DNA from: Eubacterium sp. 14-2
GTDB taxonomy: Bacteria; Bacillota; Clostridia; Lachnospirales; Lachnospiraceae
Direction of reading: 5' to 3'
Assembly: GCF_000403845.2 (NCBI RefSeq)
Contig: NZ_KE159568.1
Location: 62,001-126,000, forward strand
DNA length: 64,000 bases
Shown: positions 40,812-50,208 of the stretch, one piece after another
Layout: every line of letters begins with the position of its first letter
Position numbering within the stretch: the first letter of the stretch is position 1
Translations under genes and position numbers: made by a program
The notes under the pieces: generated by a model
The model's database searches: none
What the model was told of the DNA's origin: nothing
What the model saw: the letters and a program-made list of their open reading frames with translations, nothing else

Positions 40812-42071
40812 TCACAGATTCAGACCATGAAATTTCTCTGTCTCCGTTCTGGTACAGGGCAGGCGTATCAGGAAGGTTTTGGTGTATACTTCCCCCTCTT
40901 CCTGTTCCAGCGTAAGACTCCCTCCATGCATATCAATAATTTTCCAGGCAATGCTCAGTCCCAGACCGCTGCCGCCCTTGCTCCTGCGGGATTCATCTCC
41001 CAGCACAAAGGGGTCAAAAATGTATGCTGCCATTTCCAGAGGAATTTCAGGCCCGTCGTCGCATACCCGAACCGTCGCCTGTTCTTCTTCCCACTCTGCT
41101 TTTATCCAAACCCGTGTCCCTTCCGGATTATGGCGGACAGCATTGCTCAGCAAGTTGGAAACCACACGCTGAAACTGCACTTTGTCCACCTTAAGCCGGA
41201 CTTCCTCCTCCGGGATTTCCGGCAGGATTTCCATCTTCTTTTCTTCAAAATCCATATACAGATTTGCAATGGTTTCCCGCAGCAGTTCCCAGAGATTTTC
41301 CTCTGTTCTGTTTAACCGGTATCCTTCGCTGTCCAGCTTCACATACTCAAAGAGCAGATTCAGAAGGCCGCTCATCTGCATGGATTTCCCGTATATGGTT
41401 TCCAGATATTCTTTCCGGGGAAGGGCCTGTTTTTCTTCGTTCCTAAGACAAAGCCCCTTTTCCCCGCCGGTTTCTTCCTGCTCCTCCAGAAGTGCTCTGG
41501 CATATCCTGCCACAGCTGTCATGGGCGTTTTTAAATCATGGGCCACATCGGACAAAAGCAGGTTTCGCCGCCTGTCATATTCCTCCCGCTGCTGCCGCTC
41601 CTGTACCTCCAGCTCCCTGATATGCTGTTCCACCATCCTGCTGAATGCAAAAGCCGCAATAACGTAAGGAAGTACCAGGGTAACTATGATAAAAACGGTG
41701 AGCACTGCTGTTCCCAGCAGGTAGAGCCTTGCTTCCCGGCCCGTCATGGTTCCTGTCTGGCTTACAATCCAGGAAGTCAGACGGTCTCCTGCAAACTGCT
41801 CCGCCATACTCTGCAGCCCGGTACGCAGCGGATCCGGAAGCAGGCCGCAGATTCCCATGGCGGCCAGATAAGCTCCGCCCCGTATCAGCAGCCCCACTGT
41901 CTGCCCGTTTTCCAGATCCATCATAAAAAACCTGAAATGCAGTACCTCTCCAATCCAGGGATATATGACCCCGTCATAGAGAAAATTCAACATCTTTTCG
42001 CTGAGGGTCAGAAGCAGCAGAATCAGCAGAAACCGCCGGATTACAAACCATTTCCATGTCGCATGTTTCAT
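40812..42071 (-). CDS. Sensor histidine kinase
   Basis: A 419-residue kinase with two membrane segments (FVIRRFLLILLLLTLSEKML and VLTVFIIVTLVLPYVIAAFA) around a sensor of about 90 residues. Phospho-His lies in LSDVAHDLKTPMTAVAGYAR, N box in NLLSNAVRHNPEG and G boxes in VCDDGPEIP and GGSGLGLSIAWKII. It starts two bases after the stop of the regulator gene, so the pair is one unit. Similar to the VanS/BaeS-type kinases; signal unknown. Confidence 0.94.
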   Translation of the reverse strand: MKHATWKWFVIRRFLLILLLLTLSEKMLNFLYDGVIYPWIGEVLHFRFFMMDLENGQTVGLLIRGGAYLAAMGICGLLPDPLRTGLQSMAEQFAGDRLTSWIVSQTGTMTGREARLYLLGTAVLTVFIIVTLVLPYVIAAFAFSRMVEQHIRELEVQERQQREEYDRRRNLLLSDVAHDLKTPMTAVAGYARALLEEQEETGGEKGLCLRNEEKQALPRKEYLETIYGKSMQMSGLLNLLFEYVKLDSEGYRLNRTEENLWELLRETIANLYMDFEEKKMEILPEIPEEEVRLKVDKVQFQRVVSNLLSNAVRHNPEGTRVWIKAEWEEEQATVRVCDDGPEIPLEMAAYIFDPFVLGDESRRSKGGSGLGLSIAWKIIDMHGGSLTLEQEEGEVYTKTFLIRLPCTRTETEKFHGLNL

Positions 42072-42073
42072 GT

Positions 42074-42757
42074 TTATTTCTCCATCCGATATCCAAGGCC
42101 CCGTATGGTCTTAATATAGGCTCCGCTGTCCTCTGACAGCTTTGCCCTGAGGCGGCTGATACACACCATAATATTGTTGTCTGCAATGGCATATTCCTCG
42201 CCCCACACATTTTCATATACCTGCTGCTTTGTATACACCTTTCCCGGATGTTCCATAAAAAGCCGCAGCAGCTTATATTCCACGGAAGTAAGGCTGACGG
42301 GCTCCTCCCTTTTGTACACTACGCAGGCTTCTGTATCCAGCCTTAAATCCCGTACCACAAGCTGTTTCAGTTCTCCGCTTCTGGCCCCCAGAGAATAAAA
42401 TCTCCGGATATTTGAGTTAATCCTGGCCACAGCTTCCATGGGATTAAAAGGCTTTGCCAGATAGTCGTCGGCCCCAAGATCCAGCCCCAGAATTTTATCT
42501 GTATCCTGATTCTTTGCTGACAGAATCATCACCGGAATATTGCTGGTTTCCCGCAGTTTTTTCAGCACTTTATATCCGTCCATCCGGGGCATCATAATAT
42601 CCAGAAGGGCCATATCAACCTCTCCTTTTTCCAGAAGAGCCCATGCTTCCCCGCCGTCCGACGCCTCCGCCACCTGATATCCGTCTTTTTCCAGATACAG
42701 CCGCAGCAGATCCCGGATTTCTTTTTCATCGTCTGCCACCAGAATCCTGTATGCCAT
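42074..42757 (-). CDS. OmpR-family response regulator
   Basis: A 227-residue regulator. Receiver: RILVADDEKEIRDLLRLYLE, Asp in MALLDIMMPRMDGYK, Lys in YLAKPFNPMEAVAR. Winged helix: VSLTSVEYKLLRLFMEHPGK and ADNNIMVCISRLRAKL. GGAGGGAG precedes the start. It lies between the DUF975 gene (19-base gap) and the kinase (2-base gap). VanR-like in pattern. Confidence 0.95.
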   Translation of the reverse strand: MAYRILVADDEKEIRDLLRLYLEKDGYQVAEASDGGEAWALLEKGEVDMALLDIMMPRMDGYKVLKKLRETSNIPVMILSAKNQDTDKILGLDLGADDYLAKPFNPMEAVARINSNIRRFYSLGARSGELKQLVVRDLRLDTEACVVYKREEPVSLTSVEYKLLRLFMEHPGKVYTKQQVYENVWGEEYAIADNNIMVCISRLRAKLSEDSGAYIKTIRGLGYRMEK

Positions 42758-42776
42758 AAGTTTCTCCCTCCTCTGT

Positions 42777-43547
42777 CTACAACTGATTTTTCTGAAGATA
42801 CTCTGATTTTAATGTCTGATACAGAGCCGCACCGGTCTGTTCCACATAGGGATTCAGATAAAAAATCCCCAGAATGCCCAGCGTAATACCGTTTAAAAGA
42901 TACCATCCCAGGAAAGACAGATCCAGTACAAATGCCTTCCACTTGTTTCCGTACATCATGGTTTTGCTCAGCTCGAAAATACGTTCTCTGTCCAAATCCG
43001 GCTGTTCCCCCAGAATATAGGGAACCATCTGGTATTCATAACTCTTTATAATTCCGGGAACGACCAGAAGCAGCGTCCACAGAAAAATATAAAGTTTCCG
43101 GAAAAACTCTGTTTTCACACAGTTTTTATATCCATGGTCAAAAGCATGGCATATTTCTTTTATCTGCGCCGGTTCTCTCAGGTTTTTCACAAAAAAACGC
43201 CGGATTCCCACAGCCAGGGGATTGAATACGAAAATATCCAGAGGCAGCAGTACCAGAAAAACCACCACCATGACAACCATGATTATGATAAGCATAACAG
43301 CCAGAAAGATCCCCACCCCGTCTTCCAGAACCAGGTCGGCCAGTTCTGCCTCCTGGTTTTCTTCCACGGAATACTCATATTCGGAATCATCTCTGCGGTC
43401 CAGTCCGGCAGCTGCTCCGCTAAAAGAGCTGACTGAATTTCCCCCGCCGCATACAACCACCAGCAGCAGAGCCGCCAGCACCATTTTCCAGTAATTCACA
43501 CTGACACATTTTTTCGCTTTCTCCTTCAGTTCTTTTCTCGACCACAT
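42777..43547 (-). CDS. DUF975 family membrane protein
   Basis: A 256-residue integral membrane protein of the DUF975 family: MWSRKELKEKAKKCVSVNYW is the typical start, with later KNCVKTEFFRKLYIFLWTLL, VPGIIKSYEYQMVPYILGEQ and ELSKTMMYGNKWKAFVLDLS, which are family hallmarks. About five membrane helices. An acidic loop of 25 residues follows the first helix. First gene of the operon with the two-component pair, which suggests a link to envelope sensing. Function otherwise unknown. Confidence 0.88.
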   Translation of the reverse strand: MWSRKELKEKAKKCVSVNYWKMVLAALLLVVVCGGGNSVSSFSGAAAGLDRRDDSEYEYSVEENQEAELADLVLEDGVGIFLAVMLIIIMVVMVVVFLVLLPLDIFVFNPLAVGIRRFFVKNLREPAQIKEICHAFDHGYKNCVKTEFFRKLYIFLWTLLLVVPGIIKSYEYQMVPYILGEQPDLDRERIFELSKTMMYGNKWKAFVLDLSFLGWYLLNGITLGILGIFYLNPYVEQTGAALYQTLKSEYLQKNQL

Positions 43548-43720
43548 GGTTATATCCTCCTTTTTCCTGTTCCTTCACTGCCCCTATCATACGCTCCCGG
43601 CCTTAACAGAGAAATTCCTTTTTCTTACAATAACCTTACAAATCATCTTGTCTTTTTTTTCACCGGATGATAAGATGGACAAGACACATACCTGAAAACC
43701 GACATATTGGGAGTTTATTT

Positions 43721-44980
43721 ATGAAAGAAGAATTTGAACAGTATATCAGACATCTTTCCGGACGTTTCCTGGTATTTTTCAAATGGATGGTATTTTCCAT
43801 ATTGTCCGGCCTTCTGGTGGGAAGCGCAGGAGCTCTGTTCCACTGCTTCATCGTTGCCGCCACTTCAGCAAGGGCTTCTTATCCCTGGCTGATTTTCTTT
43901 CTGCCTGCGGCGGGACTTCTGATTGTGGGCGCTTACCATATTATGCACGATGAAAAAGATACCGGCACCAATCTGGTGCTTTCTGCCATTTATTCCGGCA
44001 AACATATTCCGCTGAAAATGGCTCCTCTGATCTTTATTTCCACTGTTATGACACACCTGTTCGGCGGTTCCGCCGGGCGGGAGGGAGCCGCTCTGCAGCT
44101 TGGAGGCAGCATCGGCAATTCCCTGGGAGCTTTGTTCCGATTTGATGAAAAAGATCAGCACATTATGATTATGTGCGGTATGAGTGCCGCATTTTCCGTG
44201 CTTTTCGGCACTCCCATGGCTGCCGCCATTTTTTCCATGGAGGTGGTCAGCGTGGGCATTATGCATTATGCTGCCCTGGTTCCCTGTGTGATTTCTTCTC
44301 TGGTGGCTCAGGGCATTGCCCGTTACTTCCAGATTGCACCGGAGCAGTTTCTTCTCTCTGACCTTCCGGAATTTTCCGTTGCGTCCGCGGCCGCTGTTGG
44401 AGTGCTGGCCATACTGTGCGCCGGGGTCAGTACGCTGTTCTGCGTCCTTCTGCACAACAGCGAAAATCTTTACAAAAAATATTTTCCCAACCCTTATGCC
44501 AGAATTTTTGCAGGAGGCGTTTTTCTGATTCTTCTCACCCTCCTGGTGGGAAATCAGGATTATAACGGCGCAGGCATGGTGCTGATCTCAGAATGTTTTG
44601 AAAATAATTATCAGCCTTACGGATTTCTGCTGAAAATGCTGTTTACCGCAGTTACGCTGGGAGCCGGTTACAAAGGCGGTGAAATCGTACCCTCCTTTGC
44701 TGTCGGAGCCACCGTGGGCTGCCTGTTTGGGAACCTGACGGGATTTGCACCAGAACTCTGTACTGCTGCAGCCATGGGCGCTGTGTTCTGCGGTGTAACC
44801 AACTGCCCCATTACTTCCCTTTTAATCAGCTTTGAACTGTTCGGCTTTGAGGGAATGCCCTATTATCTGCTGTCTGTCTCTCTGGGTTATATGCTGTCCG
44901 GCTATTATGGCCTGTACCACAGCCAGAAGATTGTGTACTCCAAATACAAGACGGAATTCATCAATCGGAAAACACGTTAA
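43721..44980 (+). CDS. ClC-type voltage-gated chloride channel / antiporter
   Basis: A 419-residue membrane protein of the ClC family. The gating-Glu region GGSAGREGAALQLGGSIGN, the helix GTPMAAAIFSMEV and the C-terminal YKGGEIVPSFAVGATVG identify it. No CBS domains. Whether it moves chloride or fluoride, as channel or proton antiporter, cannot be told by eye. The start is set at 43721 (MKEEFEQYI) after a GGAG; longer in-frame codons have no site. Divergent from the DUF975 operon; its last 20 bases overlap the convergent asparaginase gene. Confidence 0.92.
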   Translation: MKEEFEQYIRHLSGRFLVFFKWMVFSILSGLLVGSAGALFHCFIVAATSARASYPWLIFFLPAAGLLIVGAYHIMHDEKDTGTNLVLSAIYSGKHIPLKMAPLIFISTVMTHLFGGSAGREGAALQLGGSIGNSLGALFRFDEKDQHIMIMCGMSAAFSVLFGTPMAAAIFSMEVVSVGIMHYAALVPCVISSLVAQGIARYFQIAPEQFLLSDLPEFSVASAAAVGVLAILCAGVSTLFCVLLHNSENLYKKYFPNPYARIFAGGVFLILLTLLVGNQDYNGAGMVLISECFENNYQPYGFLLKMLFTAVTLGAGYKGGEIVPSFAVGATVGCLFGNLTGFAPELCTAAAMGAVFCGVTNCPITSLLISFELFGFEGMPYYLLSVSLGYMLSGYYGLYHSQKIVYSKYKTEFINRKTR

Positions 44981-45971
44981 ATATTAAATCATAATTTATT
45001 TTTCTGTAGAAAAGCTGGTCAATATCGGATTTTCCCGTTGCTTTATTGGCCAGCAGCCACATGGTTTTTGCAATCACCGCTTCCAGGGTCATATCGTAGG
45101 ATTCCAGGAAGCGGCATTCTTTTTTGATTTTGTTCCCCACCTCATAGACCGTCATATCACTCCCTTCATGGGTTACCTGAGTGGCCATAATAATCACTTT
45201 TTCCGGATGAGACTCATACATTTCATAAAACATATCGGAAATGGACGCCGGAATGCCCCCTACTCCAAAACTTTCCACAATAATGGCGTCATACTGTTCA
45301 AACAGAAACCACAGGCCTTTGGGAGAAATGCCAGGAATCAGCTTCATCAGAAAAATATTGTCATTCATTTTTTCATAAAAAGCTACCGGTTCTTCATAGG
45401 GAATGGCAGGAATATAACGCATAATCCTTCCATCCTGTATCATGGCCAGGAAAGGGAAATCAATACTGTCAAAGGCATTATAGCTTTTGGAGCGGATTTT
45501 TCTGGCTCTGGTGCCCGCAATGACTTTCCCTCCAAATACAATCTGAACTCCCTGGGACTGTTCATCTGCCGCATAGCGGAAGCTGTCCAGCAGGTTGATT
45601 TTTGCGTCTGTAATTTCCAGGTCTATGGATTTCTGGGCTCCGGTAATCACAATGGGTTTGGAGGAATTCTGTATCATATAGGACAGGGCTGCTCCTGTAT
45701 AAGCCATGGTATCAGTTCCGTGAGCAATCACAAATCCGTCGTATTCGTCGTAGTGGTCTTTCACAGCCTCCGTCAACATTTTCCAGTGCTTCGGCTCCAT
45801 ATTGGTGCTGTCAATGTTGCAGATCTGCACTGCGGCAGGACTGCAGATTTCATATACATCCGGGATATAAGACAGGATTTCCTCTGCACGAATCAGGGGT
45901 GTAAGTCCGTTTCCGGAGTTCCTGGAGGCAATGGTTCCTCCTGTGGCAATCAGCAAAATTTTCTTCTTCAT
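44961..45971 (-). CDS. ansA: L-asparaginase (type I, cytoplasmic)
   Basis: Hydrolyses L-asparagine to aspartate and ammonia. The 336-residue protein has no signal peptide. Catalytic Thr motifs are ILLIATGGTIASR at the N-terminus and GFVIAHGTDTMAYTGAALSY; further family blocks are KPIVITGAQKSIDLEITDAK and FGVGGIPAS. GAAAGGAAA precedes the start. It is convergent with the ClC gene and the 3' ends overlap by 20 bases. Confidence 0.93.
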   Translation of the reverse strand: MKKKILLIATGGTIASRNSGNGLTPLIRAEEILSYIPDVYEICSPAAVQICNIDSTNMEPKHWKMLTEAVKDHYDEYDGFVIAHGTDTMAYTGAALSYMIQNSSKPIVITGAQKSIDLEITDAKINLLDSFRYAADEQSQGVQIVFGGKVIAGTRARKIRSKSYNAFDSIDFPFLAMIQDGRIMRYIPAIPYEEPVAFYEKMNDNIFLMKLIPGISPKGLWFLFEQYDAIIVESFGVGGIPASISDMFYEMYESHPEKVIIMATQVTHEGSDMTVYEVGNKIKKECRFLESYDMTLEAVIAKTMWLLANKATGKSDIDQLFYRKINYDLIFNVFSD

Positions 45972-46180
45972 AATGGTTTCCTTTCTCAGGTCAGATTTCT
46001 CTTCTGCCCGGCCGGCTGCCTGCAGAAACCGGGAAGCTGAGACACTCTACTTATCATAGTAAATTTTTACCTGAAATACAATTACTTTTTCCCGAAATAT
46101 CAGTAATTTTTCAACTTGTTTTTTTCATATTACGGAGGTATAATTCCATAGAATTACATAAGCTGGACGGAGGTATTTTT

Positions 46181-47374
46181 ATGAATTATGATTATCTGTT
46201 GTATTTGGCCATTATTCTTATGAGTACAAAGCTGCTGGGACTCATCACCCGGCGGGCCCATATGCCCCAGGTGGTAGGCGCACTGCTGGCCGGACTGATT
46301 CTTGGTCCTGCATGTCTGGATTTAATCGAGAGCAGCACCTTTTTAAATCAGGTTTCCGAAATCGGCGTAATTGTTCTGATGTTTATGGCAGGCCTTGAAA
46401 CAGACACCGATGAGCTGAAACGCTCCGGTCTTGCCTCATTTGTGATTGCTCTTATGGGTGTGCTGCTTCCGCTGGCCGGCGGTTTCGGCGTTGCTTATGC
46501 CTGCGGCGTATCATCCCCGGATCTGTCTTCCAGTGAGCTGCTGCAGAATATATTTATCGGTATCATACTTACTGCCACTTCGGTAAGTATTACCGTAGAA
46601 ACTTTAAAGGAAATGGGAAAGGTTTCCACCAAAGCGGGAACCGCTATTCTGGGGGCTGCCATTATTGATGACATTCTGGGCATTGTGGCTCTGACTCTGG
46701 TTACCAGTATGGCTGATCCCAACACCAACATTCTCCTGGTTCTGATGAAAATTGTGGGATTTTTCGTATTTGCCGTAATCTTCGGTATCGCGTTCGGATT
46801 TATCATGCAGAAATGGGTTTCCATGGACCCAAGGCCCAACCGGCGCCATGTAATCATGACCTTTGCTTTCTGCCTTGTGATGTCTTTCTGTGCAGAACAT
46901 TTCTTCGGCGTGGCCGACATCACCGGCGCTTACGTGGCAGGCCTTGTATTAAGCCACAGTACCAAACGTGAGATTATCTACCGGGAATTTGATACGGTAT
47001 CCTATCTGCTGGTTGCTCCGGTATTTTTCGCCAGCATTGGCTTAAAGGTGGAACTGAGCTCCATGTCCTCCAGTGTACTTTTATTTACCGTACTGCTTCT
47101 GGCTGTGGCTATTTTTACCAAAGTGTTTGGCTGCGGACTGGGTGCGAAAGCCATGGGTTATACGGGAAAAGAATCTTTCCAGATCGGAATCGGTATGATT
47201 TCCCGCGGTGAAGTTGCTCTGATTGTTGCCAACAAGGGAGAGTCCCTGGGACTTCTGGCAGATTCCCTGTATGCTCCCATCGTAATTACCGTTGTAATTA
47301 CCACAATTCTGACACCCATTCTTCTGAAAATTGCTTTTAAGGAAAAGGAGAAATCTTCTCCTGCCGTTTCCTGA
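46181..47374 (+). CDS. CPA2-type cation:proton antiporter
   Basis: A 397-residue membrane transporter (Kef/NapA-like) with about twelve helices. VVGALLAGLILGPACLDLIE, EIGVIVLMFMAGLETDTDEL and the conserved double Asp in GAAIIDDILGIVALTLV are diagnostic. There is no C-terminal nucleotide-binding (RCK) domain, so it is probably Na+ or K+ exchange controlled by pH or partner proteins. GGAGG lies seven bases before the start. A strong terminator follows. Confidence 0.92.
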   Translation: MNYDYLLYLAIILMSTKLLGLITRRAHMPQVVGALLAGLILGPACLDLIESSTFLNQVSEIGVIVLMFMAGLETDTDELKRSGLASFVIALMGVLLPLAGGFGVAYACGVSSPDLSSSELLQNIFIGIILTATSVSITVETLKEMGKVSTKAGTAILGAAIIDDILGIVALTLVTSMADPNTNILLVLMKIVGFFVFAVIFGIAFGFIMQKWVSMDPRPNRRHVIMTFAFCLVMSFCAEHFFGVADITGAYVAGLVLSHSTKREIIYREFDTVSYLLVAPVFFASIGLKVELSSMSSSVLLFTVLLLAVAIFTKVFGCGLGAKAMGYTGKESFQIGIGMISRGEVALIVANKGESLGLLADSLYAPIVITVVITTILTPILLKIAFKEKEKSSPAVS

Positions 47375-47379
47375 GGGGT

Positions 47380-47422
47380 ACACCCTGCTTTTCAGTCCCC
47401 ATGGAAAGCAGGGTGTTTTTTT
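47380..47422 (+). terminator. Terminator of the antiporter gene
   Basis: ACACCCTGCTTT and AAAGCAGGGTGT form a 12-bp stem followed by T6. Confidence 0.92.
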
Positions 47423-47452
47423 CCGTTCAGCCCCCTGAAAGGAGGATATATC

Positions 47453-48127
47453 ATGCGGTTATTACTGGCTGAAGACGAAAAAGATTTGTCCAGAGCACTG
47501 ATTACCATACTGAAACGAAATAACTATTCCGCAGATGCGGTATATGACGGAGAGGCGGCCCTGGAATATCTGGAAACCAATAATTATGACGGACTGATTC
47601 TGGATCTTATGATGCCGAAAAAAGACGGACTGACGGTTCTGAAAACCATCCGCGCTCAGGGAAATCCCGTTCCCGTCCTGCTTCTCACTGCAAAATCGGA
47701 GATTGACGACCGGGTAACGGGACTGGATGCAGGAGCAAACGACTATCTCACCAAACCCTTTTCCTTCCGGGAACTTCTGGCCAGAATCCGGGCCATGACC
47801 CGCCTGCAGACCATTGCAGCCAGTACCACGCTGCAGAGGGGAAACCTGACACTGAATCCCGCCACGTTTGAACTTTCTTCTCCTGCCGGAACGGTCCGGC
47901 TGGCCAACAAAGAATTTCAGATAATGGAAATGCTTATGAATAATCCTGGAAACCTGATTTCCACAGAACGGTTTATGGAGCACATCTGGGGATATGACAG
48001 CAGTACGGATATCAGTGTGGTCTGGGTTTATATTTCTTCTCTGCGCAGAAAACTGAAAGCTCTGCAGGCCAGCGTGCTGATTAAAGCTGCCAGAAACGCA
48101 GGCTATTCTCTGGAGGAACAACCATGA
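47453..48127 (+). CDS. OmpR-family response regulator (CiaR-like candidate)
   Basis: A 224-residue regulator. Receiver: RLLLAEDEKDLSRALITILK, Asp in GLILDLMMPKKDG, Lys in YLTKPFSFRELLARI. Winged helix: VRLANKEFQIMEMLMNNPGN and DISVVWVYISSLRRKL. AAGGAGG precedes the start. The kinase start overlaps the stop codon (ATGA). A direct repeat of the CiaR type (TTTAAG-N5-TTTAAG) stands downstream in front of the VTC gene, which makes that operon a plausible target. Confidence 0.94.
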   Translation: MRLLLAEDEKDLSRALITILKRNNYSADAVYDGEAALEYLETNNYDGLILDLMMPKKDGLTVLKTIRAQGNPVPVLLLTAKSEIDDRVTGLDAGANDYLTKPFSFRELLARIRAMTRLQTIAASTTLQRGNLTLNPATFELSSPAGTVRLANKEFQIMEMLMNNPGNLISTERFMEHIWGYDSSTDISVVWVYISSLRRKLKALQASVLIKAARNAGYSLEEQP

Positions 48128-49374
48128 TAAAAAATCTGCGGCGAAAATTTATTGCTGTTTCCATGCTTTCCACTCTTCTGGTTCTGACTGTCATCATCGG
48201 CATCATCAATATCCTGAATTACCGGAACGTTGTCCGGGATGCGGAGCATATCCTTCTGGTTCTGTCTGAAAATGACGGCCGCTTTCCCCCGGAAAAACCC
48301 CCTGGCGAAGGTGAATCCTCCCGCAGACCGCCTGATTCACAGTCTCCTGCCCCTGGAACCATGTCTCCGGAGCTTCCTTATGAATCACGCTATTTTTCTG
48401 TCCTTCTGGACGAAAAGGGCGGGATTCTCTCTGTGGACACCGGAAAAATCGCCGCTGTGGATACTGAGGCTGCTTCAGCATATGCCATGGAGATATGGAA
48501 TCAGGGCTCCGGTTCCGGTTTTCTTTCTGATTATCGTTATCTCCGTCAGAACACCGGCACCCGGACGCGCCTGATTTTCCTGGACTGCAGCAGAAATCTG
48601 TCCACTTTCCGCTCTTTTCTGGTCATCAGTTTTCTGGTGTCTCTTTTGGGACTTTGCGCCGTCTTTGTGCTGGTTCTCTTTTTTTCCGGAATTGTTTTAA
48701 AGCCTGTCTCAGAAAGCCAGGAAAAGCAGCGCCGGTTCATTACAGATGCCGGTCACGAAATCAAAACCCCTCTTACCATAATTGATGCTAACACGGAAAT
48801 TCTGGAACTGGAACAGGGAGACAGTGAATGGCTGCAGAGTATCCGCCGCCAGACCCTTCGCCTTTCTTCTCTCACCAATGATCTGATTTATCTGTCCCGA
48901 ATGGAGGAACCAGGCTATGCCCTTCCTGCTGCAGATTTTTCCATTTCAGCCCTGACAGAAGAAATGACCCGGTCTTTTCAGCCTCTGGCCTCTGCTCAGG
49001 GAAAATCCCTTACTGCCCGGATTTCTCCGCAGCTTTCCTGCCACGGGCATCAGGCCTCCATCCGGCAGCTTCTTTCCATTCTGCTGGACAATGCGCTAAA
49101 GTATTCCACACCCCAGGGAGCTGTGGAAATCACGCTGCAAAAGAAGGGCAAAAATATCCATCTTGCGGTCCGCAACACTGCAGAACATATATCGGAGGAA
49201 GAACTGCCCCGGCTGTTTGAACGGTTTTACCGGACAGACCCTTCCAGAAATTCCAGGACCGGAGGCCACGGTATCGGCCTTTCCATTGCAAAAGCCATTG
49301 TGGATACCCATAAAGGAAAAATCTCTGCCGTTATGGAAAAAAGAGATTTCCTCTGCATCCATGTCATCCTGTAA
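48124..49374 (+). CDS. Sensor histidine kinase
   Basis: A 416-residue kinase with TM1 (FIAVSMLSTLLVLTVIIGII), an extracellular domain of about 140 residues that contains a Pro-rich stretch (RFPPEKPPGEGESSRRPPDS), TM2 (FLVISFLVSLLGLCAVFVLV), then phospho-His in ITDAGHEIKTPLTIIDANTE, N box ILLDNALKYS and G box GGHGIGLSIAKAIVDTHKGK. There is no clear HAMP domain. It overlaps the regulator gene by four bases. Confidence 0.94.
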   Translation: MIKNLRRKFIAVSMLSTLLVLTVIIGIINILNYRNVVRDAEHILLVLSENDGRFPPEKPPGEGESSRRPPDSQSPAPGTMSPELPYESRYFSVLLDEKGGILSVDTGKIAAVDTEAASAYAMEIWNQGSGSGFLSDYRYLRQNTGTRTRLIFLDCSRNLSTFRSFLVISFLVSLLGLCAVFVLVLFFSGIVLKPVSESQEKQRRFITDAGHEIKTPLTIIDANTEILELEQGDSEWLQSIRRQTLRLSSLTNDLIYLSRMEEPGYALPAADFSISALTEEMTRSFQPLASAQGKSLTARISPQLSCHGHQASIRQLLSILLDNALKYSTPQGAVEITLQKKGKNIHLAVRNTAEHISEEELPRLFERFYRTDPSRNSRTGGHGIGLSIAKAIVDTHKGKISAVMEKRDFLCIHVIL

Positions 49375-49415
49375 CTTCCATTCCGCCATGGCTTTCACAG
49401 ACTTTTCATATATAT

Positions 49416-49448
49416 TTTAAGGTTTATTTAAGGTATGGGTGTTAAAAT
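49416..49448 (+). promoter_or_regulatory. CiaR-type direct repeat and -10 box before the VTC operon
   Basis: TTTAAG (49416-49421), five bases, TTTAAG (49427-49432), ten bases, TAAAAT (49443-49448). This equals the streptococcal CiaR box NTTAAG-N5-WTTAAG with its usual 10-base distance to the -10 element. It lies between the two-component genes and the VTC gene. Confidence 0.6.
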
Positions 49449-49479
49449 CTGATTATATTCAAAATCAGGAGGAACACTT

Positions 49480-50208
49480 ATGAACTGTCAAAACATTTTT
49501 CAGCGTTATGAACTGAAATACTTACTGAATCCACATCAGAAATCTGCTGTCCTCTCTGCCATGAAACAGTTTATGACAGAAGATGCCTGGCCGGACAGCA
49601 CTGTCTGCAGTCTCTATTTCGATACCCCGGATTTCCTTTTAATCCGTCGTTCTCTGGAAAAACCTGTTTACAAAGAAAAACTCCGGCTGCGCAGCTATGG
49701 CCCCGCCCGTCCTGACAGTACCGTATTTCTGGAACTGAAGAAAAAATACAAATCCGTGGTATACAAACGCCGGATTTCCATGTCTCTGTCTCTGGCGGAA
49801 GGCTGTCTCTGCCTGGGCCGCCCTTTCCCGGATTCTTCCCAGATTATCCGGGAAACTGACTATTTTCGAAATTTTTATGAAAATCTGGCCCCCTCTGTCT
49901 TCCTTTCCTGCAGGCGGAAATCTTTCGCTGGTATCCATGAGCCGGATTTGCGCATTACTTTTGACGAAAATATTCTCTGGCGCCGGGAACAGCTCTCCCT
50001 TTGCAGCCCCGTCTATGGAAGTCCCATTCTTCCGGCGGGCGCAGCCCTGATGGAAATAAAAACTGTCGCAGCCATGCCTTTATGGCTAACTGAAACACTT
50101 TCTGAATACAGCATTTTCAGAACTTCTTTTTCCAAATACGGAAAAGCCTGGGAAGCAATTTTACAGGAACAGCTCTGTTCAAAAGGAGGTCTGCGTCATG
50201 TTTCCTGA
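49480..50208 (+). CDS. VTC domain protein (polyphosphate polymerase-like)
   Basis: A 242-residue cytoplasmic protein of the VTC tunnel family, related to the catalytic domain of the yeast polyphosphate polymerase Vtc4. Visible family blocks: FQRYELKYLLNPHQKSAVLS, SLYFDTPDFLLIRRSLEKPV, YKEKLRLRSYG, FLELKKKYKSVVYKRRI, and MEIKTVAAMPLWL with the Glu-x-Lys pair near the end. The basic residues that hold polyphosphate are present. Overlaps the DUF4956 gene by 11 bases. The reaction in bacteria is inferred from the yeast enzyme. Confidence 0.88.
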   Translation: MNCQNIFQRYELKYLLNPHQKSAVLSAMKQFMTEDAWPDSTVCSLYFDTPDFLLIRRSLEKPVYKEKLRLRSYGPARPDSTVFLELKKKYKSVVYKRRISMSLSLAEGCLCLGRPFPDSSQIIRETDYFRNFYENLAPSVFLSCRRKSFAGIHEPDLRITFDENILWRREQLSLCSPVYGSPILPAGAALMEIKTVAAMPLWLTETLSEYSIFRTSFSKYGKAWEAILQEQLCSKGGLRHVS

